In this document: in pieces, positions 43,999 to 51,755 of the stretch | Position numbering within the stretch: position 1 is the first letter of the stretch | Layout of the letters: each line of letters begins with the position of its first letter | DNA from: Bacteroidaceae bacterium | Lineage (GTDB): Bacteria; Bacteroidota; Bacteroidia; Bacteroidales; Bacteroidaceae | Direction: 5' to 3' | Assembly: GCA_017503065.1 (NCBI GenBank) | Contig: JAFVTT010000024.1 | Coordinates: 19,769-83,768 of the forward strand | DNA: 64,000 bases | Made by a program: the position numbers and the translations under genes | The notes under the pieces: model-generated | What the model was told of the DNA's origin: nothing | The model's input: only the letters and a program-made list of their open reading frames with translations | Databases searched by the model: none

Positions 43999-44748
43999 CT
44001 ATTCCGCCATTACCTCTACGGTCATGCTGATGTCCTGCTTGGGACGGTCGCCCCGCATGGTTTCGCATGACTGGATGCGCTCTACCACATCTAGTCCTTC
44101 TACAACTTCACCGAAGACGGTGTACTGGCCATCCAGGTGTGGGGTGCCGCCTATGGTGGTGTAGACTTCAGCCTGTTCCGGCGTGAGGCGAGGTTTCTCC
44201 ATTTCCTGACAGATGACATGCGTTTCGGCATTCAACTGGTCCTGCAATTCCTGAAGGCCTGCCCTGTCGCGATTCTTGCGCATCTGGATTATCTCTGCCC
44301 TGTGCTCGGCAACAAGGCGGTCAAACACGGCCTGTTCCTGTTGCATCTGCATCTGGCGCTCCATCTGCTTCAGTTGGCCGGCATTGTACTTCTGTCCCCA
44401 TACAATGTAGAACTGACTGCCACTACTCTCACGCTCGGGGTTCATGTCGTCGCCCAAACGTGCCGCACTTAGGGCACCGCGTTTGTGGAAGAGTTTGGGA
44501 TAGACTATCTCGGCAGGTATGGTATAGTCTGGTCCTCCCGTGCCAAGCATCTTGCCGGCAGGTGCACCTATGCTGTCGGGATCGCCGCCCTGAATCATAA
44601 AGTCCTTGATGACACGGTGGAAGAGCGTGCCATTGTAATAGCCCTCGTTTGCCAACTTGATGAAGTTGTCCCTGTGCTTGGGTGTCTCGTCATAGAGGCG
44701 CACAATGATGTCGCCCATGGATGTGTGTATCTTTACTTGTGTTGACAT
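43999..44748 (-). CDS. Cyclophilin-type peptidyl-prolyl isomerase with internal insertion
   Basis: Proline isomerase of the cyclophilin family, 249 residues. There is no signal peptide, so it is likely cytoplasmic. The barrel is split: LFHRVIKDFMIQGGDPDSIG, then GSQFYIVWGQ in the first part, and HLDGQYTVFGEVVEGLDVVE in the last. Between them, residues about 122-190 form an inserted Gln/Met/Arg-rich helical segment (LKQMERQMQMQQEQAVFDRL, MRKNRDRAGLQELQDQLNAE) absent from minimal cyclophilins. The insertion lies in frame with normal codon use, so it is not a frameshift artefact. Confidence 0.9.
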   Translation of the reverse strand: MSTQVKIHTSMGDIIVRLYDETPKHRDNFIKLANEGYYNGTLFHRVIKDFMIQGGDPDSIGAPAGKMLGTGGPDYTIPAEIVYPKLFHKRGALSAARLGDDMNPERESSGSQFYIVWGQKYNAGQLKQMERQMQMQQEQAVFDRLVAEHRAEIIQMRKNRDRAGLQELQDQLNAETHVICQEMEKPRLTPEQAEVYTTIGGTPHLDGQYTVFGEVVEGLDVVERIQSCETMRGDRPKQDISMTVEVMAE

Positions 44749-44770
44749 ATATCAGCATTCTTGTTTATAC

Positions 44771-44808
44771 AAAAGAATGGATGTAGCGAACAAGGCACTA
44801 CATCCATT
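44771..44808 (-). terminator. Terminator of the glycogen-debranching operon
   Basis: Stem AATGGATGTAG / CTACATCCATT; leftward it continues CTTTTGTATA. Confidence 0.8.
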
Positions 44809-44840
44809 CCATACTATTCTGTTTCCTTAATTATATAAGG

Positions 44841-46310
44841 TTACTTCTTCTCTGCTTTCTTGGCAGAAGCCTTCTTGGCGGGTGCCTTCTTTGCAGGAGC
44901 CTCTTCCGTCACGGGAGTTTCTTCCTTTGCAGGGGCAGCCTTCTTGGCAGGTGCTTTCTTGGCAGGAGCCTTCTTGGCGGGAACTGGCTCTTCTGCCTTC
45001 TCAGCCTTGCCCTCGAACTTCTCCAGACGTGCACGCAGTACGCTGATTTCGTTCTCCTTGACGGTGAGTTCGTCACCAAGGTTGGCAATCTGGGTGTAGA
45101 GTGCGTTCAACTCGTCGTTCTCCACGTTCTCAGAGAAGAGGTCGTTCACTCTCTTCAGGAAGTCGCCCAGGATGTTCATATAGTTGGTGAAAGCATCGAA
45201 AGCGCTGTCATAGAAACTACGCAACATGGGCACAGCCTGAGGCTTGGTGGTCATGTACTGGAAGTTGTTGGTTGCCTGCAAGCGGTCCCAGTCCTGCTTT
45301 ATACGACGGTCCTTGCATGCCAGGATACGGCCAACGAGTTTCTCTTCGTACAACTTTGCGAAAGCCTCGCGCTGCATGGTGTTACCCAACCAGCCTGAGA
45401 TGTCGCGCTCCTCGTCGTTCCAAGACATGGGGTAAGGAACGTCGATGGTGTCCACTGCCTTGCGGTTCTCCACCAACTCTGCGGGAGTGGCGAAACCGAT
45501 GCCGCGCTGTGCTGCGCATACGGGCAGAGCCTTGATGAAGTCCAGGATGTTGCTGCTCAGGGGTTGGAACATACCGATGGCGCAGAGTTCCATACCGATG
45601 GTGATAACCTCCTCGCTCTGGGGCAGGTTAGCAATCCAGTCGATGTACTTGTCGGCCATGAGGGGATATTCGTTCCAATTGCTGTCTGAGAAGCGCAGGC
45701 AGATGTCGTCGCTCAACTTATAGTCGCGCATGAGGACAGAAATACGGTTGTCAACAGCGCAAGAATATACGTAGTGGGGGCTCTTCCAACCGAGGATGTG
45801 CTTTGCACCCTCAACGATGATACCCTTGTAGCCCATGTCGGCTGCCATGCTGCCAATCTCGTCGCTATAGATGAGGTTGGAGTTGCGCATAACCTTAGGC
45901 TCTACACCGAACAGTTCCTTAACGCGGCCAGCCAGACGGGCAACCTCGTTCTTGAAACTCTCCTCGCTGCCGATAGAAGCCAAACCATGGCTGTAGGGCT
46001 CTGCCAGGAAGTCGGCCTTGCCGGTCTCTGCAATCTGCTGCAACAGGTCAATTACCTCGGGAGCATACTGCTCGAGCATCTCGATGGCAACACCGGAGAG
46101 AGAGAAACAGCACTTGAAGTTGTCGTTCTGCTTGCACATTTCCAACAGGGTGGTCAGTGCGGGAACGTAACTGTTGTCGGCTGTGTCGCGGATAGCGCGC
46201 TCGTTCTCATAGTCATCGTAATAGTAGTGGTCCTTGCCGATTTCAAAGAAACGATAGCGCTTCAGATGAACAGGCTGATGTATCTCGAAATATAAACAAA
46301 TCTGTTTCAT
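44841..46310 (-). CDS. GH57 family alpha-glucan hydrolase/transferase with Lys/Ala tail
   Basis: Cytoplasmic glycoside hydrolase 57 protein, 489 residues, acting on alpha-glucan as an amylase or branching-like enzyme. The catalytic barrel starts QICLYFEIHQPVHLKRYRFF, with the GH57 EIHQPxR-type first motif, and runs to about 400. A predicted coiled coil follows (LYTQIANLGDELTVKENEIS), and the last 60 residues are a repetitive basic tail built of APAKKAPAKK-like units that resembles histone-H1-like tails. Third gene of the operon after the debranching enzyme and GT4. Whether it cuts or branches cannot be judged here. Confidence 0.88.
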   Translation of the reverse strand: MKQICLYFEIHQPVHLKRYRFFEIGKDHYYYDDYENERAIRDTADNSYVPALTTLLEMCKQNDNFKCCFSLSGVAIEMLEQYAPEVIDLLQQIAETGKADFLAEPYSHGLASIGSEESFKNEVARLAGRVKELFGVEPKVMRNSNLIYSDEIGSMAADMGYKGIIVEGAKHILGWKSPHYVYSCAVDNRISVLMRDYKLSDDICLRFSDSNWNEYPLMADKYIDWIANLPQSEEVITIGMELCAIGMFQPLSSNILDFIKALPVCAAQRGIGFATPAELVENRKAVDTIDVPYPMSWNDEERDISGWLGNTMQREAFAKLYEEKLVGRILACKDRRIKQDWDRLQATNNFQYMTTKPQAVPMLRSFYDSAFDAFTNYMNILGDFLKRVNDLFSENVENDELNALYTQIANLGDELTVKENEISVLRARLEKFEGKAEKAEEPVPAKKAPAKKAPAKKAAPAKEETPVTEEAPAKKAPAKKASAKKAEKK

Positions 46311-46365
46311 AACTTGAATTCTTAATCTTTGATTTCTAATATGTTTAGCGTAGTCGCTTCTTTAA

Positions 46366-47673
46366 TTACTTTATATTCTTTACTGCGTTGAGGTAGTCAT
46401 CGTTGTTGAAGTATCCGCGGCCGCAGAGTTGGTTGTAGCACTCGCGAATGCGCAAGCCCACCTTCTCCCAGGTGATGCGGTCAACCTCCTTGATGCCCTC
46501 CTCTGACAGATAGTTGTAGAGTGCCTCGTTGGTGCAGACGCTGTACATGGCATCGGCCATGGCGTCGATGTCCCAGTAATCCACCTTGATGACGTTGTCC
46601 AGAATCTCGCCGCAACCAGACTGCTTGGAGATGATGGAAGGACAGCCGCACTGCATGGCCTCAAGAGGTGCGATACCGAAGGGTTCGGACACTGAGGGCA
46701 TCACGAACACGTCGGAGTTCTTGTATGACTCGTACACCTGCTTGCCCTTCTGGAATCCGGGGAAGTGGAAGCGGTCTGCAATGCCACGCTCTGCCGCCAA
46801 CTGGATCATGGCGTTCATCATGTCGCCGCTACCTGCCATGCAGAAGCGGATGTTGCGTGTACGCTGGAGCACCTTTGCAGCAGCCTCCACGAAGTATTCG
46901 GGACCCTTCTGCATGGTGATACGGCCAAGGTATGTCACAACCTTCTCGCCGGGAGTCTTGTTGGGAACGATGTCCAGCAGGTCCTGGCTGAGTGGATAAA
47001 CGGCATTGTGCATGGCTACGCACTTGCGCGGATCCTGATGATACTGGTGGATGACTGTCTGGCGAGTATGCTCTGATACGCACATGATGCAGTCTGCATG
47101 GTCCATACCGTTCTTCTCGATGCTGTATACGGTGGGGTTCACCTTACCGCGTGAGCGGTCGAAGTCTGTAGCGTGAACGTGTATGCAGAGTGGCTTGCCG
47201 CTTACCATCTTGGCATGTACGCCAGCTGGGTATGTCAGCCAGTCGTGTGCGTGTATCAGGTCGAAGTCCTCGCTTCGTGCGAGTACGCCTGATATGATGC
47301 TGAAGTTATTGATTTCGTCATGCAGGTTGCTGGGATAGCCTCCGGCAAACTGTATGCAACCCAGGTCGTCCAGTCCCTGCAGGTAGTTGAAGTCTGCATA
47401 GAGATGGTCGCGGAAACGATAATAGTCCTCTGCCGTGTGTCCCACGAAGCGGTCCTTTATCCAGTCGTAGTTGGCATCGCGCCATACCACGGGCACCTGG
47501 CTCATATTGATAATCTTCAGGAACTTTTCCTCCTCGCCTGTAGGTTTGGGCAGGCAGAAGGTGGTTTCCACGTCACCCTGAAGATCCAGTCCTCTTGCTA
47601 TACCATAACTGGCAACTGCGAGACCTCCGTAAATCTTAGGAGGAAACTCCCAACCGAACATTAGTACTTTCAT
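46366..47673 (-). CDS. GT4 glycosyltransferase of the glycogen operon
   Basis: GT-B fold glycosyltransferase, 435 residues, cytoplasmic. The N-terminus MKVLMFGWEFPPKIYGGLAV is glycogen-synthase-like, HAHDWLTYPAGV lies in the first domain, and SVSEPFGIAPLEAMQCGCPS carries the two-glutamate donor motif. It lies between a debranching enzyme and a GH57 enzyme with gaps of 17 and 55 bp, so it probably works on alpha-glucan, perhaps as an alternative glucan synthase. The window has a separate GT3 glycogen synthase at 30-31.6 kb. Confidence 0.87.
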   Translation of the reverse strand: MKVLMFGWEFPPKIYGGLAVASYGIARGLDLQGDVETTFCLPKPTGEEEKFLKIINMSQVPVVWRDANYDWIKDRFVGHTAEDYYRFRDHLYADFNYLQGLDDLGCIQFAGGYPSNLHDEINNFSIISGVLARSEDFDLIHAHDWLTYPAGVHAKMVSGKPLCIHVHATDFDRSRGKVNPTVYSIEKNGMDHADCIMCVSEHTRQTVIHQYHQDPRKCVAMHNAVYPLSQDLLDIVPNKTPGEKVVTYLGRITMQKGPEYFVEAAAKVLQRTRNIRFCMAGSGDMMNAMIQLAAERGIADRFHFPGFQKGKQVYESYKNSDVFVMPSVSEPFGIAPLEAMQCGCPSIISKQSGCGEILDNVIKVDYWDIDAMADAMYSVCTNEALYNYLSEEGIKEVDRITWEKVGLRIRECYNQLCGRGYFNNDDYLNAVKNIK

Positions 47674-47690
47674 GTATGTGTCCTCCTTAT

Positions 47691-49634
47691 TTAATATTCG
47701 TTATACTGGTCCAAAAGTTTCACTACTCGCATAATCTCTGCCACGTTCATTGCAAATGATATTGCACCACGTCCGTGGAAGGGAGGATTGCCGTCGAAGA
47801 GTTCGGGTATAGTGCCGATGCAGTGGTAGAAGAGTTCCTCTTCGTAACCTACGAGCAGGCGATCCACGAAACTTACGCGAGACATCTTGTGGACGTTCAG
47901 GCATGCCTCCATGTAGAAACCTGCCAGCCATGGCCATGCGGTACCCTGATGGTAAGCATAGTCGCGCTGCACCTGAGGACCTACATACATGGGGTTGTAG
48001 CCGGAACTCTTCGGAGAGAGGCTGCGCAGACCCTTGGGTGTGAGCAACTCCTTGGTACAGAAGTCCAGTACGGATTTCTGTTGCTTCTTGTCCAGAGGAC
48101 TGTAGTCGAACGCTACGGCAAAAATCATGTTGGGACGTACCAGATAGTCGCGATAACCGTCCACGCAATAGTCGCACAGATAGCCGTGTTCGTTCCAGAA
48201 CATGCCCACGAAACTCTTGCTTACCTGCTCTGCCAGTTCGGAAAGCATTTTCACGTTCTTGGCGTCGCCGGTGTGTGTGCACAGGTCAATATAGAATTTG
48301 ATGGCGTTGTACCACAGGGCGTTGAACTCTACGATGTAGCCTGTACGTGGCACGATGGGGCGTCCGTTGGCAGTGGAGTTCATCCATGTGATGGCCTTGT
48401 CGCGGCCTTCGCTGTAGACAAGTTTGTTGTCCATCACCTTGAGGTTGGGATGGTTGTCTGCCAGTATCCAGTCCATGATGTCGCGTACGAGTGCGCTGTA
48501 CTTCTCCACGCAGGAGTCCATGCCAACGAACTTGCCGTACTGCTGTATGCACCAGATAGCCCACAGAAGCACATCGGGCTGGTCCATTTCCTGGATGCTG
48601 ACCTCAATCTTCTCGTCCTTCATGAATGCGCGGATAGCCTTTTCGGCGGTCTCCATCACATCGTCGTACTTGGTGAGTTCGTTGTTGGTCAGGGTCAAGC
48701 CGGGCAATGCAATGAACTGGTCGCGTGCGCGGCACTTGAACCAGGGGTAGCCTGCCAGCACATAGTCCTCGTGCTCGCGGTGCACGATGAACTGGTGTGC
48801 GCTGTTCACCAGGGTATTGTAGAAATTGTCGCGCGGTGTGCGGATGTTCACCTCAAACTCTGCCAGTTCAGCCAGTGTCTTGGTGTCAATCTCGCTCAGG
48901 CCTGCACTGAAGACTACGCTTTCGCCCTTCTTGATGTTGAACTCAAAGTAACCGGGCACGTAGAGATCTTCGTTGCTTGCATAGCCGCGTTCCTGCTCCT
49001 TGGGGTATTCCACGCCCTTGTACCAGTTGGGGTTGTACACGAAGTTGTTCTCCTTGTCCAACTGCATGAACAATTCGGGATAGCCTTCGTACATGCAGGT
49101 GCGGATACCGCCCTGCACCTCGTGGTACTCGCGGGAAGCGAGGCTGTTCTCGTGGGTGTACTCGCGAACGCTGCGGAAGGCCAGGAAAGGCTGCAGGCGC
49201 AGAGTAGTTTCGCTGTGTGCATCCACCAGGGTGTAGCGGATGATGATGCGGTCCTCGAAGTGCTGGAACATCTGTTCCTTCTTCAGAATCACACCACCCA
49301 CACGATAGATTGTTGTGGGAACTTTCAGTGAGTCGAACTCACGAATGTACTTGTGTCCACGGGGAGAGAAGTTGTCGCCTGAATACTTGTGCAGGCCGAG
49401 GTTGAACTCTGCTCCGTGCTGGATGACCGTGGCGTCCAGACTGGAAAGGAGTACATGATTCTCCTGATCCAGTTCGGGCACTGGCACTACCAGCAGGCCG
49501 TGGTACTTACGAGTGTTGCAGTCAACGATTGTTGAGCAAGAATAGGCTCCGGAACGATTCGAGCGCAGGACTTCCTTTGGCAGGCTGTCCTCCAGATTCG
49601 TCATCAGAGTCTTGTCAAAACGTAAATAACTCAT
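47691..49634 (-). CDS. Glycogen debranching enzyme (amylo-alpha-1,6-glucosidase)
   Basis: GH133-type debranching enzyme of 647 residues that trims limit branches from glycogen. The N-terminal domain begins FDKTLMTNLEDSLPKEVLRSN with SGAYSCSTIVDCNTRKYHGL, as in archaeal/bacterial GDE N-domains. From about residue 280 the alpha/alpha barrel contains DYVLAGYPWFKCRARDQFIA, WMNSTANGRPIVPRTGYIVE and YHQGTAWPWLAGFYM. First gene of the leftward operon, with a TAACTTTG box at 49669-49676 immediately upstream. Confidence 0.93.
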   Translation of the reverse strand: MSYLRFDKTLMTNLEDSLPKEVLRSNRSGAYSCSTIVDCNTRKYHGLLVVPVPELDQENHVLLSSLDATVIQHGAEFNLGLHKYSGDNFSPRGHKYIREFDSLKVPTTIYRVGGVILKKEQMFQHFEDRIIIRYTLVDAHSETTLRLQPFLAFRSVREYTHENSLASREYHEVQGGIRTCMYEGYPELFMQLDKENNFVYNPNWYKGVEYPKEQERGYASNEDLYVPGYFEFNIKKGESVVFSAGLSEIDTKTLAELAEFEVNIRTPRDNFYNTLVNSAHQFIVHREHEDYVLAGYPWFKCRARDQFIALPGLTLTNNELTKYDDVMETAEKAIRAFMKDEKIEVSIQEMDQPDVLLWAIWCIQQYGKFVGMDSCVEKYSALVRDIMDWILADNHPNLKVMDNKLVYSEGRDKAITWMNSTANGRPIVPRTGYIVEFNALWYNAIKFYIDLCTHTGDAKNVKMLSELAEQVSKSFVGMFWNEHGYLCDYCVDGYRDYLVRPNMIFAVAFDYSPLDKKQQKSVLDFCTKELLTPKGLRSLSPKSSGYNPMYVGPQVQRDYAYHQGTAWPWLAGFYMEACLNVHKMSRVSFVDRLLVGYEEELFYHCIGTIPELFDGNPPFHGRGAISFAMNVAEIMRVVKLLDQYNEY

Positions 49635-49668
49635 AGGTATTATATATCTGGGTTAGTCTTTAGCACCT

Positions 49669-49676
49669 CAAAGTTA
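49669..49676 (-). promoter_or_regulatory. -7 box TAACTTTG of the debranching operon
   Basis: TAnnTTTG on the minus strand; leader about 28 nt. Its upstream region overlaps that of the divergent Crp-type gene, so one regulator could affect both. Confidence 0.65.
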
Positions 49677-49696
49677 GCACTTTTATTTGAGAAAAT

Positions 49697-49727
49697 TTTG
49701 CCAATCGGCATAATTGACGTAATTTTG
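49697..49727 (+). promoter_or_regulatory. Promoter of the Crp/Fnr regulator gene
   Basis: TTTG at 49697-49700, a 19-bp spacer, then TAATTTTG at 49720-49727; the ATG is 29 bp downstream. Confidence 0.7.
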
Positions 49728-49756
49728 TGCCCAATAACATATTTTCAACGGTATAA

Positions 49757-50458
49757 ATGGCCAAAAAGAGGGTTTCCTGGGAGGAATATCTGGATAAAAT
49801 CAGCGATATGCTGGACACTTTGACGGACGAGCAACGCGAAATTCTGCTGGAGCACGTCTCAGTGGTGAAATTCAAGAAGAACGAAATTATATATAAGGAG
49901 GGTGACCTGCCCACCAACCTGCTCTGTCTGGTGAGCGGAAAGGTGAAAATATACAAGGACGGTGTGGGAGGCAGACCCCAGATTATGCGTGTACTGGGCG
50001 AGACGGAATACTTTGCCTACCGCGCATACATGGCCGACGAACCCTTCATCACGGCGGCCGCGGCCTTCGAACCCTGTGTGGTGCTGAAAATACCCTTGGG
50101 CATCGTCACCAAGATGATTCAGGAGAACGCACACCTGGGATGGTTCTTCATCCAGAAACTGGCACACGACTTGGGCCAGAGCGACGAGCGCACCGTAAAC
50201 CTCACCCAGAAGCACATACGCGGCCGACTGGCAGAAAGCCTGCTTTTCCTGAAGGAATCCTACGGACTGGAGGAGGACGGTTCCACCTTATCTATATATA
50301 TGTCGCGCGAGGACCTGGCCAACCTCTCCAACATGACCACTTCCAACGCCATCCGCACCCTCTCTGCCTTTGCCGGCGAGAAACTCGTAGCCATAGACGG
50401 ACGCAAGATAAAGTTCATGAACCTGCAGGGGCTGGAGAAAATCTCCCGTATCGGCTGA
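49757..50458 (+). CDS. Crp/Fnr family transcriptional regulator
   Basis: A 233-residue regulator. The cyclic-nucleotide-binding-like beta-roll covers about 20-130 (VSVVKFKKNEIIYKEGDLPT, NLLCLVSGKVKIYKDG), followed by the long dimer helix and a winged helix-turn-helix (MSREDLANLSNMTTSNAIRT, then LSAFAGEKLVAIDGRKIKF). No cysteine cluster for an iron-sulphur centre is apparent, so it is not an obvious oxygen-sensing Fnr. It is divergent from the glycogen debranching operon, sharing a 120-bp intergenic region, which makes that operon a natural candidate target. Confidence 0.9.
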   Translation: MAKKRVSWEEYLDKISDMLDTLTDEQREILLEHVSVVKFKKNEIIYKEGDLPTNLLCLVSGKVKIYKDGVGGRPQIMRVLGETEYFAYRAYMADEPFITAAAAFEPCVVLKIPLGIVTKMIQENAHLGWFFIQKLAHDLGQSDERTVNLTQKHIRGRLAESLLFLKESYGLEEDGSTLSIYMSREDLANLSNMTTSNAIRTLSAFAGEKLVAIDGRKIKFMNLQGLEKISRIG

Positions 50459-50507
50459 CACCGCCCCCACCCTTTTTTAGCGGCACGCACAGACACAGAG
50501 CATACAA

Positions 50508-51254
50508 ATGAGCAAGTACCCCGTAGACATGATTACCATCCTCGGCCCCACGGCCAGCGGCAAGACACCCTTTGCCGCCCGTCTGGCACATGCCATGGGC
50601 GATGCAGAGATAATCTCCGCCGACTCGCGCATGGTGTACCGAGGCATGACCATAGGCAGCGGCAAGGACCTGGACGACTACATAGTGGACGGCGAGCAGG
50701 TGCCCTACCACCTCATTGACATTTGCGAACCGGGATACCGCTTCAACGTGTACGAATTCCAGTGCGCCTTCCAGAATGCCTATATGGACATCACCGCGCG
50801 CCACCGCATGCCCATCATGTGCGGAGGCACAGGCCTGTACATAGAAAGCGTGCTCAAGTCCTACGAACTGGGGCAGGTCCGTTTCCCCGAGCGCAAGAGC
50901 CTCACCATAGGCCTGAAGATAGACCGCGACCTCAGGCGCGAGAAGATAACCCGCCGTCTGAAAGCCCGCCTGGAGGAAGGTATGATAGAGGAGGTGCAGA
51001 CACTCCTGAAAACCGTCTCCGCCGAACGACTCATCCGCTACGGTCTGGAGTACAAGTACGTCACCCTCTATTGCATCGGCCAGTTGTCCTACGACGAGAT
51101 GTTCCGCCAACTGGAGATCGCCATCCACCAGTTTGCCAAGCGCCAGATGACCTGGTTCCGCGGCATGGAGGAGCGCCGGGGTATCCCCATCCATTGGATA
51201 GACGCCACCCTGCCCCACGAGGAAAAAGTGCGCATGGTGATGGAGATGCTTTGA
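50508..51254 (+). CDS. MiaA-type tRNA dimethylallyltransferase paralogue, shortened
   Basis: Member of the isopentenyltransferase family that prenylates A37 of tRNAs. It has Walker A GPTASGKT at 13-20, SADSRMVYRGMTIGSGK, GGTGLYIESVLKSYEL, and the C-terminal EYKYVTLYCIGQLSYDEMFR and FAKRQMTWFRGME, where the last motif is typical of MiaA. At 248 residues it is clearly shorter than the usual 300 or so: after GTGLYIESVLKSYEL the chain goes straight to VRFPERKSLTIGLKI, so the segment that normally forms the small inserted domain is missing. Some Bacteroidetes carry two miaA genes; this may be the second. It follows the Crp gene by 49 bp. Confidence 0.8.
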   Translation: MSKYPVDMITILGPTASGKTPFAARLAHAMGDAEIISADSRMVYRGMTIGSGKDLDDYIVDGEQVPYHLIDICEPGYRFNVYEFQCAFQNAYMDITARHRMPIMCGGTGLYIESVLKSYELGQVRFPERKSLTIGLKIDRDLRREKITRRLKARLEEGMIEEVQTLLKTVSAERLIRYGLEYKYVTLYCIGQLSYDEMFRQLEIAIHQFAKRQMTWFRGMEERRGIPIHWIDATLPHEEKVRMVMEML

Positions 51255-51287
51255 GAACGGAAAACGGAAAACGGAAAGGTGAAAACG
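51255..51287. repeat. Heptamer tandem repeat (AACGGAA)
   Basis: AACGGAA, AACGGAA, AACGGAA, AGGTGAA, AACGG in phase straight after the miaA-like stop codon. The opposite-strand form GTTTTCC, GTTTTCA, CCTTTCC occurs at 51414-51440. Confidence 0.8.
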
Positions 51288-51330
51288 GACTTGCGGAGTT
51301 TGATGAGCGAAAGCGAATAAAAGTATTCCT

Positions 51331-51400
51331 GTCCTCGGAGTATTCGGAATATTCGGAGTCCTCGGAGTAATCAGAGTAATCAGAATAATCGGAATAATTG
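51331..51400. repeat. 9-bp tandem repeat (TCGGAGTA family)
   Basis: Eight nonamers such as CTCGGAGTA, TTCGGAATA, TTCGGAGTC, CTCGGAGTA, ATCAGAGTA, ATCAGAATA, ATCGGAATA. The reverse complement of the array at 59.3 kb shares GTAATCAGAATAATC. Confidence 0.85.
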
Positions 51401-51618
51401 AATTCTCCTCATAGTTTTCCGTTTTCACCTTTCCGCTTCATCGTTTCACTCCGTCAACTCCACAGCTGCCTGATGACGATGGCGCTCCGTAGTATGCTGA
51501 CAACCGTAGGCACCCTTATTGCGGTTGACAATCTGATTGCCGAATACAATTTTTGTGGTTCGCTCATGGTTGCCGCCAGTAATCATGTTTGCACAGATAT
51601 TAGGCGACCATAGCGCTA

Positions 51619-51720
51619 CGATGATAAATCTCACCATTACCGGTGATAAAATTTACCGTCGATAATGACAAACTTCAACACCACCGATGGTGAAATTTGA
51701 CATTGTCGACGGTATAAAAA
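51619..51720. repeat. 22-bp tandem repeat array (GGTAAAAT family), four to five units
   Basis: Units beginning CGATGATAAATCTCACC, CGGTGATAAAATTTACC, TAATGACAAACTTCAAC and CGATGGTGAAATTTGAC, then CGACGGTATAAAAA, all in 22-bp phase. More diverged than the 35.4-kb array. Confidence 0.8.
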
Positions 51721-51755
51721 TACGTCTCAAAACACATGCTGGCTCACCTCAAGCA

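Larger units (their letters stand above)
51255..51755. other. Repeat-filled convergent gap, no gene
   Basis: No supported gene is present. It contains two heptamer tracts (51255-51287 and 51414-51440), a nonamer tract and a 22-bp repeat array, so three repeat families fall within 470 bp. The part at 51441-51618 shows no recognised structure. Confidence 0.6.

Noticed and set aside
47775..49331. 518-codon rightward frame
   Set aside because: Antisense of the debranching enzyme gene, which has recognisable catalytic motifs.
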